Source: Prevotellaceae bacterium MN60 (GTDB lineage: Bacteria; Bacteroidota; Bacteroidia; Bacteroidales; Bacteroidaceae). From it: DNA of 64,000 nt. Below, piece by piece: positions 37,646 to 45,914 of the stretch. The stretch spans positions 54,328 to 118,327 of the forward strand of contig FZQZ01000008.1 in assembly GCA_900199555.1 (NCBI GenBank), written 5' to 3'. The notes under the pieces are model-generated. The model did no database searches, was not told the DNA's origin, and worked only from the letters and a program-made list of their open reading frames with translations. The position numbers were made by a program, and so were the translations under genes. The first letter of the stretch is position 1; each line of letters opens with the position of its first letter.

Positions 37646-37689
37646 TGCTTCATATTTTGTCTATCACGGGTACGGGTTCTTAGTACCTG

Positions 37690-37721
37690 CAAAGGTAATA
37701 AAAAAAACTGATATACGCAAA
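37690..37721 (-). promoter_or_regulatory. Promoter of the sensor-GH31-kinase operon
   Basis: On minus: TTTG (37718-37721), 20 bases, TACCTTTG (37690-37697). Leader about 38 bases to ATG 37645. Confidence 0.78.
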
Positions 37722-37749
37722 TCTTAACACAAGATTTTTTGCAACAATT

Positions 37750-37925
37750 TGTGACAATGTGACTTTGTGACATTGTGACATTAAGGTGGTTAGCTTGGTG
37801 TTGTGGTGTGGGGGTAAGTAGTATATATGAATTATTATATATTATAATATATAATAATTTTAATTACCCATAAGCGCACATCGGGAAGGTGCTTAATGTC
37901 ACAAAGTCACATTGTCACAAAGTCA
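37750..37925. repeat. Inverted 8-mer arrays around a 30-base perfect palindrome
   Basis: Left arm: four GTGACATT-type 8-mers ending in TTAAGG (37750-37786). Right arm: the inverted set CTTAATGTCAC plus AAAGTCAC/ATTGTCAC units (about 37890-37925). In the centre 37830-37859 is a fully self-complementary AT-only 30-mer. The remainder of the gap 37646-38115 has a TTACG/AATTACG-rich stretch and an orphan promoter (38070-38101); no gene. Confidence 0.9.
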
Positions 37926-38069
37926 CACCTTCAAGCCGTCTTTTCCTCCGCGCTCAACCGTATCCGTAATAAATCTGGCTCGAAAATTACGGAAATCTGC
38001 CTCGTTAATTACGTAAGGCCCGAAATCGTGCAAACCGTGCTGAAAATCGGCCCTTATCGATAGCCGAAA

Positions 38070-38101
38070 TTTGGTGGTGTGCGAGAAAGGCAGTACCTTT
38101 G
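38070..38101 (+). promoter_or_regulatory. Orphan promoter facing the 3' end of the DUF5686 gene
   Basis: TTTG (38070-38073), 20 bases, TACCTTTG (38094-38101), a textbook match. No plus-strand gene follows; a transcript would run antisense into the gene at 38116-40764. It could be a relic or drive an antisense RNA. Confidence 0.5.
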
Positions 38102-38115
38102 CATTGTCAAAACCA

Positions 38116-40764
38116 TCAGAACATCAGGGTAAAGCCAAAACGGACACTATTCTTAGGACCATAGCGACCATCATTATAATTCATGCGGCGCACATATTCT
38201 ACTTGGAAGAAGCGGAAGATGCTGCGAATGCCGAGTGAAATCTCCCAATAGGGTACACGGGGGTTCATCAGTCCCGACTTGTCGGGGAAGAGCATCAACA
38301 CATCGCTGTTCGCATTCTGCTCCAGATAGGGATTATTCTTGTCTGACAGCGCGCCCCACAGCATCTTGGCTCCGATATATTCGCGCCAACGGAGTTTCTT
38401 GATAAGGGGAATGCGATTAAACAACTTGCCCTGCATATCCCAGTTGAAGTCTACACTAACGAAGCGGTCGTTGAGGAACTCCATATTGGTCAGCAGGTTG
38501 AACGTCTGCTTATGGCTGATATACGACATATTGGCAGCAGGCATACAGAGCAGGGGGAAGGGTACCTGATTCCACTGCACACCGGCACGGGTATAGAAGT
38601 CGATGCGTCCCCAACTGCCAAACCAGAAGCGCTTAAAGATACTGGCCTCGGAGTAGTTGTAGGCATAGTCGCCACCCAAGAGCCCCTTAAAGCCTGCGGT
38701 ATGACTGAGGGTGATGATGGGAGCCTCACGATTCACCTTATGGCGGCGATTCTTAGAATTGACATACAGGGCACCAGGACTGTACTCTATCTCGGCACGA
38801 ATCTCGGTGGTACGGAATTTAATGGAGGTATTTCGGGGGTACGGAGGTACGGAGGTACGGTGGTACGAGGATAGCTCAAGCGCAGAAACATTTCTCGCAC
38901 CTACAGCCTCATCAGAGGCTGCCCCCCGTTCCCCCGCACCTACGAGACTAGAAAGCGGTACAAACTGCATATTGCCTGCAGCCTCGTTCTCCTCGGTCTT
39001 CAGACTGAGGAGGGTGCGCAGCCCCCACTCTTCTTCGCGTTCAAGGGTGAGTTGCTGACGATTGTAGAACATCATCTTATCTACCTTGGCCCACTTCAAT
39101 GCCGTGAAGACATTATCCTTGTCGGTGCTAAGAAACTTGTCGGAGGGAGAGATGACATCGTAGGTGGAGAGCAGCGTAATGTTGCGCTTGGGAAACTCGT
39201 CGGGCAGGTATTTCTTCTTATTCAGCGACCACGTAAAGGCACTGCTATAATAGTTGTTCTTGCTCTTCCAACCACGAGCCACATAGCCTTTCCAGAACAG
39301 GTGGCGACTGAGATTGGCAGTGGTCTGGGCACTGAGACGGGTGCGGAAACCATCGATAAAGTTGGTGCTGACCATCGTATTTACCGGACCGATATCTACC
39401 TTACTCTCTCGAGCCGTCTCTATATAGTTCTCTACCAAGAGCTTCATCGTCCAGAGGATATACTTAAAGCCGCCCGTATGCTGCATGGAATTGAGGAAGT
39501 CGCCCATCGAGTTCTCGCTCTTGGTAAGTCTCACCTTACGGTTCTGCTTCCAGAAGTCGTCGCCCATCAGCTCGGCATCAGGCTCGACCTTGGTCTTGGC
39601 TTTGCCGCGAAACAGCTGTTTGGGTATCTCGTCAAAAGAGTAGTCCGACAGGCGCGTCGTCTTGATGGCTACCCCCTTCTGCATAAAGTCGAAGAGCACC
39701 ATCTCTACTATCATATCATCCACCGACAGCACCCACTCACCCGTAGGCAACTGAGTAAACTCTTGCACCAGCTTCAGATTCTCCACAAAGTTGACATCGG
39801 TTTGATTGGGCAGTATCAGCTCGCAGCGCTTCACCTGGCACGAAGAGTCTTTCAGCACATACAAGTCACCACGAAAGCCGAAGTCTTGCTGATTGTTGGG
39901 TAGGAAATGCAGATGGATGCAACTGTCGCGCTCCACCAGCAGCGTATCTTCGATATAGTAGCGATAAAAGGAGATGGCGCCGTCGGCAATGGGCGACATG
40001 AAGGGATGTTGCAGGATGCGCACCTGATCGTCGTAGATATTGATATCGGTAAACACATCCTTGGTCACGGTATTCAGGATTTCGCCCGTCTGGAAGAAGT
40101 CGTTGATGCCCGACGAGCGCTGACCTTTCACGATATTCTTCTCATCGCGCGGCGAACGGCGATATATCTTCTGAGTCACTGTCTCGTCCACACTCACGGG
40201 GAGTATCAGCTTACCCGTCAACTCGTTGGTTTCCACCTGATTAACCAGCCACGGAAACTTGCTGAGCTTAGGATTCATCAGCAATTCTGGATTGACATCA
40301 TTGAGCGCCAAGGTCAGCTTCTGATATTTCTGATATTGATAGTAGTCGCGACGGCCCAAGTCGGTACGTTTCTTCTGGGCTATCACGCGCTTCATCAGCT
40401 CTACGGCAGGGTTATTCTTACGGCTATAGCGGGTGCGCTTCTTATTCACCGTCACCTCTTTCAGGCTTTTGGTATCTTGACGCATCGAGACAAAGAGTTT
40501 CTCGCTATCGTCTGTCACATCGATGGTGCGTGTCTTATAGCCTAACACACTTATAGTAAGCTTTTTGCCCTTCAACAAGCGGATAGTAAAACGACCTTGC
40601 GGGTCGGTAACGGTAACGAGATTGATTCCCTTATACTGCACACTGGCAAAGCCGATGCCCTCGCCCGTAGCCTCATCCACCACATGACCTCTGATAACAT
40701 CCTGCGCACAAGCCGGAATTATCAGCAATAACAGAAAAAAAACTATAAGACCAATCTTTTTCAC
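38116..40764 (-). CDS. DUF5686 outer-membrane protein with carboxypeptidase-like N-terminal domain
   Basis: 882 residues. Signal peptide MKKIGLIVFFLLLLIIPACAQ; a CarboxypepD_reg-like beta domain about 22-105 (IRGHVVDEATGEGIGFASV); the rest is DUF5686, predicted as an outer-membrane beta-barrel ending in aromatic FGFTLMF, consistent with barrel insertion signals. Its function is not established. Oddity: residues about 606-643 (SSLVGAGERGAASDE to PPYPRNTSIKF) are coded by a composite repeat element. The gene follows the histidine kinase gene by 15 bases, so both are in one transcript. Confidence 0.87.
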   Translation of the reverse strand: MKKIGLIVFFLLLLIIPACAQDVIRGHVVDEATGEGIGFASVQYKGINLVTVTDPQGRFTIRLLKGKKLTISVLGYKTRTIDVTDDSEKLFVSMRQDTKSLKEVTVNKKRTRYSRKNNPAVELMKRVIAQKKRTDLGRRDYYQYQKYQKLTLALNDVNPELLMNPKLSKFPWLVNQVETNELTGKLILPVSVDETVTQKIYRRSPRDEKNIVKGQRSSGINDFFQTGEILNTVTKDVFTDINIYDDQVRILQHPFMSPIADGAISFYRYYIEDTLLVERDSCIHLHFLPNNQQDFGFRGDLYVLKDSSCQVKRCELILPNQTDVNFVENLKLVQEFTQLPTGEWVLSVDDMIVEMVLFDFMQKGVAIKTTRLSDYSFDEIPKQLFRGKAKTKVEPDAELMGDDFWKQNRKVRLTKSENSMGDFLNSMQHTGGFKYILWTMKLLVENYIETARESKVDIGPVNTMVSTNFIDGFRTRLSAQTTANLSRHLFWKGYVARGWKSKNNYYSSAFTWSLNKKKYLPDEFPKRNITLLSTYDVISPSDKFLSTDKDNVFTALKWAKVDKMMFYNRQQLTLEREEEWGLRTLLSLKTEENEAAGNMQFVPLSSLVGAGERGAASDEAVGARNVSALELSSYHRTSVPPYPRNTSIKFRTTEIRAEIEYSPGALYVNSKNRRHKVNREAPIITLSHTAGFKGLLGGDYAYNYSEASIFKRFWFGSWGRIDFYTRAGVQWNQVPFPLLCMPAANMSYISHKQTFNLLTNMEFLNDRFVSVDFNWDMQGKLFNRIPLIKKLRWREYIGAKMLWGALSDKNNPYLEQNANSDVLMLFPDKSGLMNPRVPYWEISLGIRSIFRFFQVEYVRRMNYNDGRYGPKNSVRFGFTLMF
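38834..38945 (-). repeat. Composite repeat element, copy B, inside the DUF5686 gene
   Basis: Read on minus: 8-mer units, hairpin CAGCCTC-TGAT-GAGGCTG (38904-38921), a core GAGAAATGTTTCTGCGCTTG, then three to four ACCTCCGT-type 8-mers. Same order as copy A at 61316-61436. Fully translated with the host frame intact. Confidence 0.9.
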
Positions 40765-40779
40765 AATAAATCTTTTTTA

Positions 40780-42039
40780 CTACTCGAAAGGTATCTCTAC
40801 CCAGAATCTGGAGCCCTTGCCTAACTGCGACTCTACACCTACATTTCCGCCTAACGACATTGCCAGACTGCGACATACACTAAGACCAAGACCCGTGCCT
40901 TGCTCAAACTCGTCAATCTTGACAAAGCGTTCAAACAACTTATCTGTGCAATTCTCAGGGGCTATACCCTTACCCGTATCGCTCACCCATACACGCAGAT
41001 GACCCAGTTGCTTGTTACATCCCAGCGTAACACCACCCTCGGCAGTAAACTTCAGGGCATTCTCCACATAGTGGTTCACTATCTGCATCAAGCGTGAATA
41101 GTCGGTATAGGGCTCTAAGTCCTCAGAATGCTGGTATATCTGCAAAGTAAGAGTCTTTGCATAGGCATCCATACGATACTTGCGAATCACCTCCTTGAAC
41201 ATCTCGTCTATCTTGAAGCGCGACTTATTAATAGTGCCACCACTGGCCTCCAATCTGGACAAGCTGACCATATCCTCGAACAGGTGCAACAGGCGATCGT
41301 TATTCTCCTTGATAAGTGCTGCCAATTGGGCACGTTCTTCTTCGTTCTGGCACTCGGAAAGTACCTCGCTAAAGCCCACAATGGCGTTAAGCGGAGTGCG
41401 CACCTCATGACTAATATTGGCCAAGAAGGCAGTCTTCAGGCGATCACTCTCCTCGGCCTGATTACGGGCCTCAATCAGCTCTTGCTCAATCTCTTTCTGC
41501 TTGTCTATCAGCATCGATGTACCCACCACACTCAGAGGGGTGCCATCGGCATCACGCTTATCGACAATGGCAAACATCTCGCCCCAGTTGAGGCGATCGC
41601 TATGAACAGAGCTAAAGCAATACTGCTCGCGCACCTTATCCACATGGCCTTCAATCAAATCTTTCAAGCTCTTGGCAACACGCTCCTTGTATTCGGGTAA
41701 CAGATTATTGCAGAACAATTCTACATCAGAATTAGGCGCAATGCTTTTGATATCCATCGAGTCACGATAGTCACAGTCATAGGTGATGGTGCGAGCTTGA
41801 ACGTCAATATGCCAAACACTCAATTTCATTGCCTTCAACACCAAGTCATACTCTACGGCTCTGCGTTTAGACTTCTTCAAAATTCTCCACTCTCTGCGAA
41901 GTCGCAGATTCTGGCGATACTGCAACAGCAAAATACCTAGCGAAATAATCAACAACGGCAGGATTGCCACCCAAAACAACACGTCGAGTCGCAACAAATC
42001 GCTAAACGATATCGAACTTAGTATTCTAATCATACTCAT
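40780..42039 (-). CDS. Membrane-anchored sensor histidine kinase
   Basis: 419 residues. One N-terminal membrane segment about 17-40 (LLRLDVLFWVAILPLLIISL); a PAS-like region about 65-185 (MKLSVWHIDVQARTITYDCD); HisKA with His211 in NISHEVRTPLNAIVGF; HATPase with N box IVNHYVENALKFTAEG, G1 VSDTGKGIAPE and G2 GTGLGLSVC. No receiver domain. Co-transcribed with the DUF5686 gene 15 bases downstream. Partner response regulator unknown and not in the window. Confidence 0.9.
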   Translation of the reverse strand: MSMIRILSSISFSDLLRLDVLFWVAILPLLIISLGILLLQYRQNLRLRREWRILKKSKRRAVEYDLVLKAMKLSVWHIDVQARTITYDCDYRDSMDIKSIAPNSDVELFCNNLLPEYKERVAKSLKDLIEGHVDKVREQYCFSSVHSDRLNWGEMFAIVDKRDADGTPLSVVGTSMLIDKQKEIEQELIEARNQAEESDRLKTAFLANISHEVRTPLNAIVGFSEVLSECQNEEERAQLAALIKENNDRLLHLFEDMVSLSRLEASGGTINKSRFKIDEMFKEVIRKYRMDAYAKTLTLQIYQHSEDLEPYTDYSRLMQIVNHYVENALKFTAEGGVTLGCNKQLGHLRVWVSDTGKGIAPENCTDKLFERFVKIDEFEQGTGLGLSVCRSLAMSLGGNVGVESQLGKGSRFWVEIPFE

Positions 42040-42062
42040 TAGGCTTAGTAGTTATGTTTGCG

Positions 42063-42094
42063 CAAAAGTACAAAAAAGAATCTAAACAGCCAAA
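42063..42094 (-). promoter_or_regulatory. Promoter of the histidine kinase-DUF5686 operon
   Basis: On minus: TTTG (42091-42094), 20 bases, TACTTTTG (42063-42070). Back-to-back with the promoter of the methyltransferase gene. Confidence 0.75.
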
Positions 42095-42109
42095 AAATTG
42101 ACTTTTTAT

Positions 42110-42140
42110 TTTGTATTGTCCCCACTTATTCGTAACTTTG
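42110..42140 (+). promoter_or_regulatory. Promoter of the RNA methyltransferase gene
   Basis: TTTG (42110-42113), 19 bases, TAACTTTG (42133-42140); ATG 28 bases later. Confidence 0.78.
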
Positions 42141-42167
42141 CACCATATTTTATTTCATTAATACATA

Positions 42168-43652
42168 ATGGCACAGCAATTTGAAATCATCGCCAAGACC
42201 TTTATGGGCTTAGAGCCCGTCTTAGCGAAAGAGTTAGCGCAACTGGGCGCAAGTGACATACAGACAGGACGTCGTATGGTATCCTTCAAGGGCGACAAGG
42301 AGCTCTTGTATCGCGCTAATTTCCAACTGCACACCGCAATCCGTATTCTTAAACCCATCAAGCACTTCCGTGCACTATCTGCCGATGATGTATATGAAGG
42401 CGTCAAAGACATCAACTGGGAGGAATATATTGCTCTGGACAAGACCTTTGCGGTAGACTCAGTTGTATTCTCCGAGGAATTCAGACATTCTAAATTCGTA
42501 GCTTACAAGGTAAAAGACGCTATCGTTGACCAGTTCCGCGAGCGCACTGGCAAGCGTCCGAACATCAGTATCACCAACCCCGACATCCGCCTGCACATCC
42601 ACATCGCAGAAGACCAGTGCACACTGTGTCTTGACTCCAGCGGTGAGTCACTGCATCGTCGTGGCTATCGTCAGGAGTCGGTAGAGGCACCACTCAACGA
42701 GGTATTGGCTGCTGGTATGATTCTGATGACGGGATGGCACGGTGAAACCGACTTCATCGACCCCATGTGTGGCTCAGGCACACTGCTCATCGAGGCTGCA
42801 CTGATAGCCCGCAACATGGCACCAGGCTTGTTCCGCAAAGAGTTTGCCTTCGAGAAGTGGCCCGACTTTGATGCCGATCTCTTTGACAAGATTTATAACG
42901 ACGACTCTCAGGAGCGCGAGTTCAATCACCACATCTACGGCTATGATGTAGATATCAAGGCAGTAAATACAGCTCGCCTGAATGCTAAGGCTGCTGGTCT
43001 GACTAGCTGCATCACCGTCAACGAGCAGGACTTCAAAAACTTCACCAAGCCTCAGAACAAGAGCATCATCGTAACCAACCCGCCCTATGGCGAGCGTATC
43101 TCTACACCCGACCTGCTGGGCACCTACAGAATGATTGGTGAGCGCCTGAAACACGAGTTCACAGGCAACGAGGCATGGATACTGAGCTATCGCGAGGAAT
43201 GTTTCGACCAGATCGGCCTGAAGCCCTCTATCAAAATTCCCGTATATAACGGTTCACTGGAGTGCGAATTCCGAAAATACCAGATGTTTGATGGTAAGAT
43301 GAGCGCATTCCGCGAAGAAGGCGGAGTAGTAAAAACCGAAGAGGAGAAGCGCCAGATGGCCGAGAAACGCCGCTTTAGACAGAACCGCGAATTCAAGAAG
43401 CGCCTCGACGAGCAGGAGGAGAATGCTGAGGCAGACATCCGCAATTTCAGATTCCACTCACTGGAAAAGCAAGAGGCCAGAAAGCCCAGAGAGCCCAAGG
43501 AGTCTAGAGAGTCTAGAAGTTCTAGAGACTCTAGAGGTTCTAGATATTCTAGAGATAGCAGAGACAGCAGAGATTCTAGAAAATTCAACAAGGGCGGTCG
43601 TGGCTTCGACAAGAGAAAAAACAATAGACGATTCGATAATGATGAAGATTAA
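42168..43652 (+). CDS. THUMP-domain 23S rRNA m2G methyltransferase (RlmL N-terminal type)
   Basis: 494 residues. THUMP RNA-binding domain about 1-160; Rossmann methyltransferase with FIDPMCGSGTLLIEAALIA (SAM motif I) and catalytic IVTNPPYGERI, the NPPY motif of exocyclic-amine methylation. This matches the RlmL half of E. coli RlmKL, which methylates G2445 of 23S rRNA. The last 60 residues are non-family: a run rich in Arg-Ser (SRSSRDSRGSRYSRDSRDSR), then KGGRGFDKRKNNRRFDNDED. The Arg-Ser run is coded by the 9-mer CTAGANNNN repeat and mimics RNA-binding RS/RGG tails. The gene overlaps the following peptidase gene by 14 bases. Confidence 0.88.
   Translation: MAQQFEIIAKTFMGLEPVLAKELAQLGASDIQTGRRMVSFKGDKELLYRANFQLHTAIRILKPIKHFRALSADDVYEGVKDINWEEYIALDKTFAVDSVVFSEEFRHSKFVAYKVKDAIVDQFRERTGKRPNISITNPDIRLHIHIAEDQCTLCLDSSGESLHRRGYRQESVEAPLNEVLAAGMILMTGWHGETDFIDPMCGSGTLLIEAALIARNMAPGLFRKEFAFEKWPDFDADLFDKIYNDDSQEREFNHHIYGYDVDIKAVNTARLNAKAAGLTSCITVNEQDFKNFTKPQNKSIIVTNPPYGERISTPDLLGTYRMIGERLKHEFTGNEAWILSYREECFDQIGLKPSIKIPVYNGSLECEFRKYQMFDGKMSAFREEGGVVKTEEEKRQMAEKRRFRQNREFKKRLDEQEENAEADIRNFRFHSLEKQEARKPREPKESRESRSSRDSRGSRYSRDSRDSRDSRKFNKGGRGFDKRKNNRRFDNDED
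43500..43586. repeat. 9-mer array (CTAGANNNN)n in the methyltransferase C-terminus
   Basis: About nine 9-base units, most beginning CTAGA, two degenerated to GCAGA. Codes the tripeptide repeat SRD/SRG/SRE. Confidence 0.92.
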
Positions 43653-45894
43653 GCTGCTGTTTCTGCTGATAATGGCATCCCTCTCTATGAGTGCGCAAGA
43701 TAAGCTTTTCACGTTAGAAGACTTAAACTTCGGTGGCAACAACTACCGCAACCTGCAGCCTGAGAATAAATGGCTGACGTGGTGGGGCGACGAGCTGATT
43801 CGCACCGACGTAGAGGAGTGCTATCTGGTTAACAAGAAGACGGGCAAGGAGACACTGCTCTTCACCCTCGACCAGATTAACAAATGGGCTAAGAGCGACG
43901 ATACAAAGCAGGTGCGCTACCTGTCAAATGCCACCTTCCCCTATGCCAACAAGCCTATCGTGGCATTGGGCAACAAGAAGGCCTTTATCCTCGTCGACTT
44001 CAAGAAGCACCAGATTGTTTGGCAAGACAGCATATCAGGGCAGACAGCCAACGACTGGAATAAGACATCACGTGCTACTGCATACGTAGAAGACCACCAG
44101 TTGTTTATCGTTGACGCACAGGGCAAGAAGCACCAGCTCTCTACCGATGGCAGCCGCGATATTGTGTACGGTCAGAGTGTACACCGCAACGAGTTCGGCA
44201 TTGACAAGGGTACCTTCTGGAGCCCCAATGGTGAGCGTCTGGCTTTCTATCGCATGGACCAAAGCATGGTGGCCGACTACCCTCAGGTAGATATTTTCCC
44301 TCGTGAGGCCACCTACGAGCCCGACAAATATCCCATGGCAGGCATGAATGCCCACGTGGTAACAGTAGGCGTTTATGATATCGCCACCAACAAAACGGTA
44401 TATCTCAAAACGCCCAACGGTTCAGTGCTCAGCGATTCCGTCGCAGCCACCGTTCCCGCTGCCACTGTTCCCGCAGCCACCGTTCCCGCATCCACCGTTC
44501 CCGCTGTTTCTACAGCGGGTTTCTCCCCCATCTACTTCACCAACATCGCATGGAGCCCCGATGGCAAGACCATCTATATGTTTGAGCTGAACCGCGACCA
44601 GAACGATTGCCGACTGGTAAGCTATGATGCTACCACTGGCGAGCGCATAGCAGAGTTATATCGCGAAACCAGCGAGAAATATGTAGAGCCCATGCACCCC
44701 ATCGTATTCCTTCCTTGGGATGCCACCAAGTTTGTCATGCAGAGTCAGAAGGATGGCTATAACCATCTGTATCTCTTCGACATCAATGGCAAGGAACTGA
44801 AGCAGCTGACCAAAGGTCAGTGGGTGGTAGAAGAGATGCTGGGCTTCAACAAGAAAGACAAGAGCATCATCATCGTTTCTAACGAGAAGAATGCTATTCA
44901 GCACAACCTGTATGCGGTAGATACCAATACGGGCAAGCGCACACTGCTGGACAATGGTCGCGGCTCGCACCATGGCGTACTCTCAGAGAGTGGTTCATGG
45001 CTCTACGACAAATACACCGAGCCCGATGTGCCCCGCAATATCGATGCCATCCATGTTGCTAGCGGTTCTCCCGCTAGCTCAACCCGCCTTCTCACCGCCA
45101 AAGACCCTTGGCAGGGTTATCAGCAGCCCATCTTCGAGAGTGGCACCATCAAGGCTGCCGATGGTAAGACCGACTTATTCTACCGCATGGTGAAACCTCA
45201 CGACTTCGATGCCACCAAGAAATACCCTACCGTAGTGTATGTCTATGGTGGTCCTCATGCTCACAACGTAGAAGCAGCATGGCACTGGTATAGTCGCTCG
45301 TGGGAGACCTACATGGCGCAGAAGGGCTATGTGCTCTTTATCCTCGACAATCGTGGTTCAGAGAATCGCGGTCTGGAGTTTGAGCAGGCTACCTTCCGCC
45401 AGCTTGGACAGGTGGAGATGCAAGACCAGATGAAGGGTGTGGAGTATCTGAAGAGCCTGCCCTATGTGGATGCCAATCACTTGGGCATTCATGGTTGGAG
45501 CTTTGGTGGATTTATGACTATCTCACTGATGCTCAACTATCCCGACGTATTCAAGGTAGGTGTAGCAGGTGGTCCTGTTATCGACTGGAAATGGTATGAG
45601 GTGATGTATGGTGAGCGCTATATGGATACCCCACAGCAGAACCCCGAAGGCTATGCTAAGGCATCACTGATAGATAAAGCCAAGAACCTGAAAGGCAAGT
45701 TGCAGATTATTACGGGGTACAACGATAATACCGTAGTACCACAGCATTGCCTCTCATTCCTCAATGCCTGCATCAAGGCGGGTACACAGCCCGACTTCTT
45801 TGCTTATCCCGGTGAGGAGCACAATATGCGTGGGCATGCCAGTGTACATCTGCACGAACGCATCACACAGTATTTTGAAGATTACTTGAAATAA
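43639..45894 (+). CDS. S9 family dipeptidyl peptidase IV
   Basis: The start at MMKIKLLFLLIMASLSMSA (ATG 43639, or 43642) gives a signal peptide and 751 residues; the longer frame upstream lies inside the methyltransferase gene. An N-terminal beta-propeller about 60-480 is followed by an alpha/beta-hydrolase with Ser about 621 in HGWSFGGFM, Asp in TGYNDNTVVP and His in the C-terminal VHLHERI region. It releases Xaa-Pro dipeptides in the periplasm. Oddities: an insert VAATVPAATVPAATVPASTV (15-base repeats, 44446-44505) in the propeller, and two perfect hairpin-forming palindromes (44500-44519 and 45058-45078) inside the coding sequence. Confidence 0.92.
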   Translation: MMKIKLLFLLIMASLSMSAQDKLFTLEDLNFGGNNYRNLQPENKWLTWWGDELIRTDVEECYLVNKKTGKETLLFTLDQINKWAKSDDTKQVRYLSNATFPYANKPIVALGNKKAFILVDFKKHQIVWQDSISGQTANDWNKTSRATAYVEDHQLFIVDAQGKKHQLSTDGSRDIVYGQSVHRNEFGIDKGTFWSPNGERLAFYRMDQSMVADYPQVDIFPREATYEPDKYPMAGMNAHVVTVGVYDIATNKTVYLKTPNGSVLSDSVAATVPAATVPAATVPASTVPAVSTAGFSPIYFTNIAWSPDGKTIYMFELNRDQNDCRLVSYDATTGERIAELYRETSEKYVEPMHPIVFLPWDATKFVMQSQKDGYNHLYLFDINGKELKQLTKGQWVVEEMLGFNKKDKSIIIVSNEKNAIQHNLYAVDTNTGKRTLLDNGRGSHHGVLSESGSWLYDKYTEPDVPRNIDAIHVASGSPASSTRLLTAKDPWQGYQQPIFESGTIKAADGKTDLFYRMVKPHDFDATKKYPTVVYVYGGPHAHNVEAAWHWYSRSWETYMAQKGYVLFILDNRGSENRGLEFEQATFRQLGQVEMQDQMKGVEYLKSLPYVDANHLGIHGWSFGGFMTISLMLNYPDVFKVGVAGGPVIDWKWYEVMYGERYMDTPQQNPEGYAKASLIDKAKNLKGKLQIITGYNDNTVVPQHCLSFLNACIKAGTQPDFFAYPGEEHNMRGHASVHLHERITQYFEDYLK
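44446..44519. repeat. 15-mer repeats plus palindrome inside the DPP-IV gene
   Basis: Four 15-base units ACCGTTCCCGCTGCC (with variants) code TVPAA, ending in a perfect CCCGCTGT-TTCT-ACAGCGGG hairpin (44500-44519). Confidence 0.85.
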
Positions 45895-45914
45895 TGCATA
45901 ATTCTTAATGCATA

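Noticed and set aside
43423..43638. Longer start for the DPP-IV gene inside the methyltransferase gene
   Set aside because: The signal peptide begins at 43639/43642; the upstream part is an out-of-frame reading of the 9-mer repeat.
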